This document shows positions 1-7,809 of a stretch of 64,000 nt of DNA, one piece after another. This DNA comes from Pseudaeromonas sp041441555 (GTDB lineage: Bacteria; Pseudomonadota; Gammaproteobacteria; Enterobacterales; Aeromonadaceae), in contig JASDSW010000007.1 of NCBI GenBank assembly GCA_041441555.1, positions 1 to 64,000 on the forward strand, given 5' to 3'. The position numbers and the translations under genes are program-made. The notes under the pieces were generated by a model. It was given only the letters and a program-made list of their open reading frames with translations, was not told the origin of the DNA and searched no databases. Numbering within the stretch: the first letter of the stretch is position 1; each line of letters opens with the position of its first letter.

Positions 1-16
1 CCCCGACTGGGCGTTC

Positions 17-40
17 ACCACCTCCATAGGAGGTGGTTTT
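17..40 (+). terminator. Intrinsic terminator of an upstream gene
   Basis: A perfect 9-bp inverted repeat (ACCACCTCC, loop ATA, GGAGGTGGT) runs straight into TTTT. It reads as a rho-independent terminator for a plus-strand gene that ends before the window. The T-run is short, so strength is uncertain. Confidence 0.6.
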
Positions 41-266
41 GGGATGACAATAAAATTCAAAAGCCTGGAACATTCAACAACCAAAAACGACAAAAACCAG
101 AGATTACAACCAGCACAAGACAACACAAAAGCACATAACACCACAATGCAATCACTTGACATTGCAAACGTCCAGCAGATGCACAGAATTCAGCAGGAGA
201 TAGTGCAGAAAGGAATATTTGCAGAGCCCCACGAGAGGGCTCACGGCGAGTTGGCGACCGAAAAAC
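41..266. other. Gene-free stretch downstream of hemN
   Basis: No credible gene is seen. Bases from about 50 to 170 are rich in A and C and poor in G and T on the plus strand, unlike the GC-rich flanks. A GAGCCC/GGGCTC hairpin near 224-243 lies just past the hemN stop and could help end its transcript, but it lacks a U-tract. Confidence 0.5.
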
Positions 267-1646
267 TCAGATCACCCGGGAGAACTGCTGTTGACGAGCG
301 CGTTCGCGCAGGTAGCTGTCAAAGCACATGCAGATGTTGCGGATCAGCAGGCGACCGGTGGCCGGCACCCGAATACCAGACTCATCGAGCAGCACCAGGC
401 CATCCTCGACAAAGGGGCGCAGCAAGGCCAAGTCCTGGGAAAAATAGTCTTGGAAATCGAGCGCATACCGCTCGGCTATGTCGGCAAAGGAGAGCTGAAA
501 GTTGCAGATCAGCTGCTTGATGACATCGCGCCGGATCAAGTCATCACGACTCAAAGCACAGCCCTTCCACTGCGCCTGCCCCCGGGCGGAAACGGCGGCA
601 TAGTAGAGCTTCAGATCCTTTTGATTCTGCGAGTAGGCATCCCCCAGCATGCTGATGGACGAGACCCCCAACCCCAGCAGATCACATTCGCCCTGGGTGG
701 TGTAGCCCTGAAAATTGCGGTGCAGCTTACCCTCGCACTGCGCCACGGCCAGCTCATCATCCGGCAGGGCAAAGTGATCCATGCCGATGTATTGATAGCC
801 CTGCGCCGTCAGGTACTCGATGGTCTCCTGCAAGATCGCCAGCTTCTCGGCCGGCGGCGGCAGGGTCTCATCCTTGATCTTGTGCTGACCGGCAAAGCGG
901 CTCGGCAGGTGGGCATAGTTGAAAATGGAGAGTCGACCCGGCTCGGTCTGTACCACCTGTTCCAGCGTATGGCGGAAGCTGGCCCGGGTCTGCAACGGCA
1001 AGCCGTAGATCAGATCCAGATTGGTCGAGCGAAAGCCGAGCTCCTTGGCGCGCAGCAGCAGGGCTCGGATGAAGTCGTTATCCTGCACCCGGTTGACCGC
1101 CACCTGCACCGACTTGTCGAAATCCTGTACCCCCAGGCTCAGGCGGTTGAACCCCACCTCCTGGAGCACATCCAGCAGCGAGAGCTCGATCTCGCGCGGA
1201 TCGACCTCGATGCTGATCTCCCCTTCGTCGGCAAAATGGAAGTAACGACGCAGCATCGCCATCAGCTGACGGATTTCGTCGGCATTCAGGTAGGTTGGCG
1301 TCCCGCCCCCCCAGTGCAACTGGGTCACGGTACGCCCGGCGAACAGCGGTGCCAGATGGGCCATTTCCTGTTCCAGATAGCGCAGATACTCGGCCGCCTT
1401 GTCGGTCTGTCGGGTGACTATCTTGTTGCAGGCGCAGTAGTAGCAGAGCATGTGGCAGAAGGGAATATGCACATACAGCGACAGCGGCCGCTCGGGATAT
1501 TGAGTCGCCGCCGTCAGAAAGTCCTGGTAGCCAAATGACTCGGAAAATTCCAGCGCCGTCGGGTAAGAGGTGTAACGCGGGCCACTGTAGTTGTACTTCT
1601 GGATGAGCGCGTCATCCCAGACCAATTTGTCAAACTGCACGCTCAT
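267..1646 (-). CDS. hemN: Oxygen-independent coproporphyrinogen III oxidase
   Basis: This radical SAM enzyme converts coproporphyrinogen III to protoporphyrinogen IX without oxygen, in the cytoplasm, for haem synthesis. The 459-residue protein has the family length. Near residue 62 it carries the cysteine motif CHMLCYYCAC, which ligates the 4Fe-4S cluster and SAM, followed by the GGGTPT glycine motif. The start MSVQFDKL is chosen because homologues begin about there; an in-frame ATG five codons upstream is possible. It lies 35 bp downstream of yihI on the same strand, the same pairing as in E. coli, so the two are probably co-transcribed. Confidence 0.95.
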   Translation of the reverse strand: MSVQFDKLVWDDALIQKYNYSGPRYTSYPTALEFSESFGYQDFLTAATQYPERPLSLYVHIPFCHMLCYYCACNKIVTRQTDKAAEYLRYLEQEMAHLAPLFAGRTVTQLHWGGGTPTYLNADEIRQLMAMLRRYFHFADEGEISIEVDPREIELSLLDVLQEVGFNRLSLGVQDFDKSVQVAVNRVQDNDFIRALLLRAKELGFRSTNLDLIYGLPLQTRASFRHTLEQVVQTEPGRLSIFNYAHLPSRFAGQHKIKDETLPPPAEKLAILQETIEYLTAQGYQYIGMDHFALPDDELAVAQCEGKLHRNFQGYTTQGECDLLGLGVSSISMLGDAYSQNQKDLKLYYAAVSARGQAQWKGCALSRDDLIRRDVIKQLICNFQLSFADIAERYALDFQDYFSQDLALLRPFVEDGLVLLDESGIRVPATGRLLIRNICMCFDSYLRERARQQQFSRVI

Positions 1647-1681
1647 CCTCCTCGAGGTCATACAGAGCCGGCCCGCGGCTG

Positions 1682-2281
1682 TTACTTCTTGCTGCGCTTG
1701 AATTCAGGATCGATTTCGCTGGGGTCGAAATCGTCCTCGATGAAGCGTTGCAGCAGGTCATCTGGCGAAGCGGCCTGCTCCTCTTCATCCTCTTCATCAT
1801 CGATGCCCAACTCGGCCAGCAGCTCCTGATGACGCGCCAGCTTGGTGTCCAGCCAGGCTTCATCCTCGGCGGAAACACTCTGCCCGTCATCCAGCCGATC
1901 GAGCAGCAGGTTCAGACGCTCATCGTTCTCGATGGCGGCCAGCTCCTGCTCCAGCTTCAGTTGCTGTTGTTTGGCGAGTTGCTCGGCGATCTGCTCCGGA
2001 CTCTTGTTCGGCTTGGCCGGTTTGCTGACGGCCTTCTTCTGCGATTCGGCTACCACCAGAGGAACCGGTTTGCGCGAACCGATGCGCGGGTCCTTCTTCT
2101 GCCCGGCAGAGTTGGCGGCGCCCTTCTCGGCGGCAGCCGCCTGACGGGAGCCGGCCTTCAGCCCCTTGCGCTTGGCATCCCGTTTGCGCTGCCGCGCGGC
2201 ATGGGCGCTCTCTTGCGACTCGTTTCTCTTAAAGCCTTTGCCTTTGGGCGATGCCTGATGCGGCTTCTGCGTGGCAGCCAT
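1682..2281 (-). CDS. yihI: Der GTPase-activating protein YihI
   Basis: YihI stimulates the GTPase Der (EngA) and so modulates late 50S ribosome assembly. The 199-residue protein has the family layout: a basic, Lys/Arg-rich N-terminal half (about 1-100), a coiled-coil-prone Gln/Glu/Leu stretch, and a very acidic segment (EEDEEEQ) before a conserved C-terminal region with DDLLQRFIEDDFDPSEIDPEF. The start MAATQKPHQ is preceded by a purine-rich site and gives the normal length. It is upstream of hemN in one unit and divergent from the small membrane protein that follows. Confidence 0.9.
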   Translation of the reverse strand: MAATQKPHQASPKGKGFKRNESQESAHAARQRKRDAKRKGLKAGSRQAAAAEKGAANSAGQKKDPRIGSRKPVPLVVAESQKKAVSKPAKPNKSPEQIAEQLAKQQQLKLEQELAAIENDERLNLLLDRLDDGQSVSAEDEAWLDTKLARHQELLAELGIDDEEDEEEQAASPDDLLQRFIEDDFDPSEIDPEFKRSKK

Positions 2282-2482
2282 GGTGTTCTCCCGGTTACCC
2301 ATTCGTGAAAAGTACGGCCAGCTCGGCCATTGGGGCGACATTGTGACATGAAAGGGACCCGCGCCCAAATTCCGCCACCCGAATCGCTTAAAAAAGGCGT
2401 TTTTCCCCGGTCGAGGTCATCCACAAGCCCCCTGGCACAAGGTATGCTGATGCCACCGAAGCAAGTGAACCCCGGAGTCGAT

Positions 2483-2713
2483 ATGAGCCAGCCCCTGAAA
2501 GCCCCCCTGCCCCTGCTGATCCTGGATATGATCGGATCCTTGTTGATGCTGTGGGGCATCGTCGAACACTTTGGCTGGTTGCATCTGATGCCGGAGGCCT
2601 GGCGGTTCCCCTACTACACCCCGGTGCTGCTGGTCAGCGGCCTGCTGCTCATCATGCCCTATCAGTTCAAGATCGTCCTGGAGGCGCTGCGGCGACGCGG
2701 CAGCAAACCCTAA
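2483..2713 (+). CDS. Small inner-membrane protein, DUF1418/YbjC-like
   Basis: This is a 76-residue protein with two hydrophobic helices (about residues 10-28 and 42-63) joined by a Trp/Pro-rich loop and followed by a basic tail ending RRRGSKP, suggesting a two-pass inner-membrane protein. The pattern resembles the DUF1418 family (E. coli YbjC), but I recognise it only by general shape. The start MSQPLKAPL was chosen because the frame upstream of it is not protein-like. Function is unknown. Confidence 0.65.
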   Translation: MSQPLKAPLPLLILDMIGSLLMLWGIVEHFGWLHLMPEAWRFPYYTPVLLVSGLLLIMPYQFKIVLEALRRRGSKP

Positions 2714-2846
2714 GAAGATCGGCGAGATCGCAACAGTCCGACCGCGTTTCTGCCATACTCAGCGGCAGTATTACCACCCCTGGTGACGCCTCCCTCGTCA
2801 CCAGCCTCACGGGAGGGCGAGGCATGTCCCACCTGGTACACTCATC

Positions 2847-3548
2847 ATGACGAAGACAAAAAAGAACGCCCCCATCTCCACCGAAGACATCCTTCTGAAA
2901 CTCTGCCACTCCGTCAGCAGCGTCCTGACCGAGGCAACCCGGCATGAGGTGAACTACTCCCCCATGGTGCAGCGCATCAGCAAGACCTGCTTGCGTCCGG
3001 ACATCGGCTGTTTCGTGCTGTTTGATGGCGCCTTTTCCGGTCTGGTAGTCATCAACTTTACCGCCAGCGCCGCGCTGGAGGTCTACCAGAACTACCTGAT
3101 GAACATGGGGATCCCGAAGGAAGAGCTGGCCACCCTGCACACCTCCGACGAAGTCGGCAACGTGATGGGGGAACTGATGAACCAGATCCTCGGCGACTTC
3201 ACCAACAAGGTCAGCCAGGAGCTGCAAACCTCCATCAGCCAAAGCCAGCCCAAGATGCTGACGCTGAACAAGCAGGTTCTGATCTCCGTGGATACCAACC
3301 TGGATCGTCCGCAGGCCCGTCGCGTCTCCTTCTTCACCGAGAAGAACAACATCTTCTACATGGAGCTGGCGATGGATAAGACGGAATTCATCCAGCTGCA
3401 CGACTTCGAGAAGCGCGAAGAGGTCGATCCGGATGACCTGTTGCGCAGCGTGGCCAACGGTGAAACGCTGGGCTCCAATGGCAGCGCCGCCCCGGCGACG
3501 TCCGCCAGCGATGACCACGACGATCTGCTGGCCTCGCTCGGACTCTAA
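2847..3548 (+). CDS. DUF3334 protein with CheX-like fold
   Basis: This 233-residue cytoplasmic protein has a central region that looks like the CheC/CheX/FliY phosphatase fold. The segment SDEVGNVMGELMNQILG contains the E-x2-N signature used by those proteins to remove phosphate from CheY. The C-terminal 35 residues are Ala/Ser/Asp-rich and probably disordered. I place it in DUF3334, which has no assigned role that I know. No chemotaxis or flagellar gene is nearby; neighbours are housekeeping genes. Phosphatase activity is an inference from one short motif. Confidence 0.7.
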   Translation: MTKTKKNAPISTEDILLKLCHSVSSVLTEATRHEVNYSPMVQRISKTCLRPDIGCFVLFDGAFSGLVVINFTASAALEVYQNYLMNMGIPKEELATLHTSDEVGNVMGELMNQILGDFTNKVSQELQTSISQSQPKMLTLNKQVLISVDTNLDRPQARRVSFFTEKNNIFYMELAMDKTEFIQLHDFEKREEVDPDDLLRSVANGETLGSNGSAAPATSASDDHDDLLASLGL

Positions 3549-3758
3549 CCGCCCCCGAGCCTCGTCACACGTTACCGCACGCCCCTGGCCGCCAAGCCGG
3601 GGGCGAACGTTTCCCACCATCCCCCCACATCGGCAGGCGATGCACACCACAAGCCATCCCGCGCCGAGCCGTGCTACTATACGCACCGTGATGCGACAGC
3701 CGATCGCAATAGGCCATCAGGGCGACTCTCGCCTCTCTTTGACAATGGGAATTTAACC

Positions 3759-4397
3759 GTGCAAACGCCAACCCTGAACTTCAACAAGGTACGCTTTGTA
3801 ACCAGCGCCCCGGATATTCGCCACCTCCCGGATGATAGCGGGGTCGAGGTCGCCTTTGCCGGGCGTTCCAATGCGGGGAAATCTTCAGCGCTCAACGCAT
3901 TAACCAATCAGAAGAACCTGGCCCGAACCAGTAAAACCCCAGGTCGCACCCAGCTCATCAACCTGTTCGAGCTGGAACCGGGCAAGCGCCTGGTCGACTT
4001 GCCCGGTTACGGCTATGCCCAGGTCCCGGAGGAGATGAAGCGCAAGTGGCAGGAGTCGCTGTCCGAATATCTGCAAAAGCGCGCCTCGCTCAAGGGGTTG
4101 GTGCTGCTGATGGATATCCGCCACCCGCTCAAGGACACCGATCAGCAACTGCTGGAATGGGCCGCCGGTAACGACCTGCCGGTGCTGGTGCTGTTGACCA
4201 AGGCCGATAAGTTCAACGCCGGCCCGCGCAAGAATATCGTGCAGCAGGTGCGCCGGGATCTCCTGGCCTTCGGCGATCTGGTGCGCGTCGAGGCCTTCTC
4301 CTCCCTCAAGGGGGTGGGCATCGAACGACTGGCCGAGATCTTGACCGAGTGGTACCTCGCCGAGCCGAACGAAGCAGCCGAGAGCGACGCCGACTAG
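3759..4397 (+). CDS. engB: Ribosome biogenesis GTPase EngB (YihA/YsxC)
   Basis: EngB is an essential small GTPase needed for 50S subunit assembly. The 212-residue protein shows the G1 loop GRSNAGKSS, the G3 motif DLPGYG and the G4 motif TKAD in order. The start codon is GTG (Val-Gln-Thr-Pro), the only start that retains the usual N-terminus. A strong terminator follows directly. In E. coli this gene lies next to spf and polA; here those lie about 51 kb away, although yihI and hemN are still close by. Confidence 0.93.
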   Translation: MQTPTLNFNKVRFVTSAPDIRHLPDDSGVEVAFAGRSNAGKSSALNALTNQKNLARTSKTPGRTQLINLFELEPGKRLVDLPGYGYAQVPEEMKRKWQESLSEYLQKRASLKGLVLLMDIRHPLKDTDQQLLEWAAGNDLPVLVLLTKADKFNAGPRKNIVQQVRRDLLAFGDLVRVEAFSSLKGVGIERLAEILTEWYLAEPNEAAESDAD

Positions 4398-4410
4398 CCG
4401 AGGCGCCCGA

Positions 4411-4436
4411 ACCGCCCGCCGAACGGGCGGTTTTTT
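4411..4436 (+). terminator. Terminator of engB
   Basis: An 8-bp GC-rich stem (ACCGCCCG/CGGGCGGT) is followed by TTTTTT, 14 bp after the engB stop codon. It is a classic rho-independent terminator. Confidence 0.9.
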
Positions 4437-4509
4437 GTTCGTTATATTTCCCTCTTTACTGAGGTTCGGCATAATGCCGCCACTTCAGGCAACCGTGAGC
4501 CACAGTTTC

Positions 4510-5325
4510 ATGTCCGATATCTTCAACAGCATCATCCTCGGCATCGTCGAGGGCATCACCGAATTCCTGCCCGTCTCCAGCACGGGGCACCTGATCGTGA
4601 CGCAGGAGGTCCTGGGATTCCAAGGCAGCGATACCTTCGAGATCGTCATCCAGTTGGGCGGCGTGCTGGCCGTGCTCTGGTTCTACTTCCAGACCCTGTG
4701 GCAACAGGCCAAGACGGTCCGCGACGACCGCCAGGTACAGCGCTTCTGGATGGGAGTGATCCTCGCCTTCCTGCCCGCAGCCTTTGTCGGCCTAGCGCTG
4801 CATAGCTACATCACCCACTACCTGTTCAACGCCGTGACGGTGGCCATCAGCCTGATCATGGGCGGCGTGGTGATGTGGTGGATCGAAGGGCGCCCGCAAC
4901 CGGCCAGCTCCACCACCGAACTCGCCCACGTCACTCCCAAGCAGGCGTTCGCCATCGGTTGCGCCCAGCTCTGTTCGCTGATCCCCGGGGTCAGCCGCAG
5001 TGCCTCCACCATCATGGGCGGCATGCTGGTCGGCCTGAACCGTCCGACCGCCACCGGCTTCAGCTTTTTCCTCTCCATCCCGACCCTGGGGGCGGCCAGC
5101 CTCTACTCGTTGATGAAGGATCTGCAGGGAGTCAGTGACCATGGTCTGCTGAACATCTCCATCGGCCTGTTCACCTCCTTCATCGTCAGCCTGCTGGCCA
5201 TCGGCTGGTTGCTGCGCTACGTCAGCAAGAACAGCTTCCGCGGCTTTGCCGTCTACCGCATCGTGGCCGGTCTCGTCATCCTGACCCTGAGCTACCTGGG
5301 CTTCTTGCAAAACGTCGCGGGTTGA
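4510..5325 (+). CDS. uppP: Undecaprenyl-diphosphatase UppP (BacA)
   Basis: This integral inner-membrane enzyme dephosphorylates undecaprenyl diphosphate, recycling the lipid carrier for peptidoglycan and O-antigen; overexpression of the family gives bacitracin resistance. The 271-residue protein has about eight hydrophobic segments and both family signatures: GIVEGITEFLPVSSTGHL near the N-terminus and PGVSRSASTIMGGM near residue 165. The start MSDIFNSI is at the normal family position; a longer frame upstream looks non-coding. It stands alone between engB and a signalling gene. Confidence 0.93.
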   Translation: MSDIFNSIILGIVEGITEFLPVSSTGHLIVTQEVLGFQGSDTFEIVIQLGGVLAVLWFYFQTLWQQAKTVRDDRQVQRFWMGVILAFLPAAFVGLALHSYITHYLFNAVTVAISLIMGGVVMWWIEGRPQPASSTTELAHVTPKQAFAIGCAQLCSLIPGVSRSASTIMGGMLVGLNRPTATGFSFFLSIPTLGAASLYSLMKDLQGVSDHGLLNISIGLFTSFIVSLLAIGWLLRYVSKNSFRGFAVYRIVAGLVILTLSYLGFLQNVAG

Positions 5326-5447
5326 CCCCGAGATACCACAGAGCTCCGCTTCTGATCCCATCCGACGGGCTGCATCTGCAGCCCGTCGTCGTTATGCCGA
5401 GAACGCCCGCGCCGTCTACACTTGTAGCAGGATCCCGGCAAGGAATC

Positions 5448-7763
5448 ATGATGACGGCCACCCCACCCCTTCCCAGCGAACAACCGGCCTACCGAGCTGC
5501 AATTGTTGCCGCCAAAGATCTGCTGACGCTGCCGCTGCCGACCCTCGGTGATATCGGTCTGCTCGGCCGCCTGTATGCCACGCTGAGCCCCTGTCTGCCG
5601 CTGAGTCACCTATCGGTCATTCACTGTGAGGGCAACAAGGCGCTGGTGCAGGAGCAACCCCACCTGCTGGATCCACTGCCGTTCACCCCCTGCAGCGAGG
5701 AGGGGAAGTGCCAGATCGATAAGTTGTCAGCCGGAGATGGCTGGTGTTGGTCCAAGGTCGAACATGGCTCGATCCATTGGCTGGTGGCCCGTACCCATAT
5801 CAAACAACAGCCACTGCTGCAGCACCTGCTGGACATTGCCGCGACCCACTACGCACTCCGACAGGCCGCCAGTCTGCTGGATCAATTCAATTCGCCACTG
5901 CTCAATCGCATTCCCTTCTGGCAAGAAAAGCTGGAGAGTCTCACCCGGATGTTGCGTCTCTCGGTCAATCTTCCGGCTCGCCAGCTGATGGCTCAGTTTG
6001 ATTCCACCCTGCGTTTCTGGATGGGGGCGCAGGAGGTTCTGTTGCTGCGGAACCATCGCGAAACGCCGGATATCGTCTATCCGCACAACGTCCATCACTC
6101 CCAGTCTCTGCTGACCCTGCTCGGCGATGATCGGCCCCAGCAGGCCGAAGAGAATTGTCAGTTCTGGTACAGCTTCCCCATCCTGTTGCGTCACCAGCAC
6201 CACGCCAACCTGGCACTGGCACTCCCCCACCCGCTGGTCAGCGAGGATCGGCAGCTGCTGTTCTTCATCGCCGAAACACTAGGGCTGATGACCGAGCTAT
6301 ATGAACTGCGGCAATTGAAACAGGAGATGGCCGAAAGCGCCAATGACACGTCCCCCGAGGAGATGGCCCGGTTGCGGGAGTTGAAGCGCAACAATCTGCG
6401 CCTGCAAAAACAGCTCAAACATCGCGAAGAGCAGGAACGCCTGCTGCAACAAGATGCCCAACGGGATCCGCTGACTCAGCTGGCCAACCGCGCCCTGTTC
6501 ATGCACCGAATCGACCACGCCTTCAAACACTATCAGCGTTATCCCGACCAGGGCTTCGCCATCCTGCTCATCGAGGTGTTATCCCTGCATCAGGTCAATG
6601 AACAGTACGGCGATGAGCTCGGTGATCTGCTGCTCAAGAACATGGCCCAGCGCCTGCGCGCCTCGACCCGACAAAATGATCTGGTCGCCCGCCTCAGTGG
6701 CGACGAGTTCATCATCTTTTTGGATGCCAGCCAGCATACCGAATCGATCACCCCGGTCATCAGCCGCATCCTGGAGCAGTTGCAAAAACCCTTGATGATC
6801 GACAATCACGAACTCAGCATCCATGCCTGCCTGGGGGTGGCGACCGTGAGCCCCTCCGTCGAGAATATCGGCCAACTGCTGCGTCAGGTCGACATCGCCA
6901 CCTATCAGTCCAAGCGCCACGGACAGGACAGCGCCGTCTTCTACTCCGAGCTGTGTGACATCCCGGATCGCCTCTCCCCGGAACAGTCGTTGCAACAGGC
7001 CTTGAAGGAAAATCGGATCCTGCCCTACTTTCAGCCCATCCTGCGACTGCGCGATCGCCGCGTGGTGCAGATCGAGCTGCTGGCCCGTCTGATGGATGAA
7101 GAGGGAGAAATTCATGAGGCGGGCAGCTTCATCCCGCTGGCCGAGCAGAGCGATCTGATCGTCGAGATCGATCAGATGATGCTGCGCCACGCCTGTGGTC
7201 TGCTGCAGGGACTGTTTCACCCCCTGATCCGACAACACAGCCTGCGTCTGAACATCAATCTCTCCGGCAAGCACCTGGCCTCCCGAGAGCAGATCCAGCA
7301 ACTGCTGCAGATCATCCATGAGGCCGATGTGCCACCCAAGCTGTTCATCTTCGAATTCAAGGAGCGGGAGCTGACCCGGCGTGACAACAAGACGCTAGCC
7401 CTGTTGCATGAGCTTCGAGCCAAGGGGATCGGCATCGCCGTCGATGACTTCGGCACCGGCTTCAGCTCGCTCAACGCGCTGTTCCACTACCCGGTGGACT
7501 TCGTCAAGATCGATGACAGCTTCACTCACCGGCTGCTGAAGTCGAACCGCGACCGGGCTCTGGTACGCGCCATCCGCGACATCAGCCACGATCTGGGCAT
7601 GCAGGTGATCGTCGAAGGGGTCGAGCAGCATGAACAGCACATGAAGCTCAATGAGATGGGCTGCGATCTGGCCCAGGGCGATTTCTTCTCCTCGCCGATG
7701 CCGCCCGATGTGTTGTTTAGTCTCCTGCCGAGCCGAGGGGCTCGCCCGGAGGAGAAGAAGTAA
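5448..7763 (+). CDS. Dual GGDEF/EAL cyclic-di-GMP signalling protein
   Basis: This 771-residue protein has an N-terminal region (about 1-300) with no motif I recognise, possibly a degenerate GAF-type sensor, then a coiled coil (about 290-340), a GGDEF domain and a C-terminal EAL domain. The GGDEF signature reads SGDEF, a variant often still active as a diguanylate cyclase. The EAL signature reads ELL, but other phosphodiesterase residues remain: LNINLSG, VDDFGTGFSS, VKID and the Glu in IVEGVE. There is no predicted membrane segment. Start ATG follows AAGGAATC; a second ATG follows immediately. Net activity cannot be read from the sequence. Confidence 0.88.
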   Translation: MMTATPPLPSEQPAYRAAIVAAKDLLTLPLPTLGDIGLLGRLYATLSPCLPLSHLSVIHCEGNKALVQEQPHLLDPLPFTPCSEEGKCQIDKLSAGDGWCWSKVEHGSIHWLVARTHIKQQPLLQHLLDIAATHYALRQAASLLDQFNSPLLNRIPFWQEKLESLTRMLRLSVNLPARQLMAQFDSTLRFWMGAQEVLLLRNHRETPDIVYPHNVHHSQSLLTLLGDDRPQQAEENCQFWYSFPILLRHQHHANLALALPHPLVSEDRQLLFFIAETLGLMTELYELRQLKQEMAESANDTSPEEMARLRELKRNNLRLQKQLKHREEQERLLQQDAQRDPLTQLANRALFMHRIDHAFKHYQRYPDQGFAILLIEVLSLHQVNEQYGDELGDLLLKNMAQRLRASTRQNDLVARLSGDEFIIFLDASQHTESITPVISRILEQLQKPLMIDNHELSIHACLGVATVSPSVENIGQLLRQVDIATYQSKRHGQDSAVFYSELCDIPDRLSPEQSLQQALKENRILPYFQPILRLRDRRVVQIELLARLMDEEGEIHEAGSFIPLAEQSDLIVEIDQMMLRHACGLLQGLFHPLIRQHSLRLNINLSGKHLASREQIQQLLQIIHEADVPPKLFIFEFKERELTRRDNKTLALLHELRAKGIGIAVDDFGTGFSSLNALFHYPVDFVKIDDSFTHRLLKSNRDRALVRAIRDISHDLGMQVIVEGVEQHEQHMKLNEMGCDLAQGDFFSSPMPPDVLFSLLPSRGARPEEKK

Positions 7764-7809
7764 CCGCCGACGACGAGCTCTGACGCCCGTATCGATCAGG
7801 CCGCTGCCG

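Noticed and set aside
1..43. Right end of an IS200/IS605-type element
   Set aside because: The hairpin could be an element end, but no transposase or TnpB code is in the window and a simple terminator explains it equally well.
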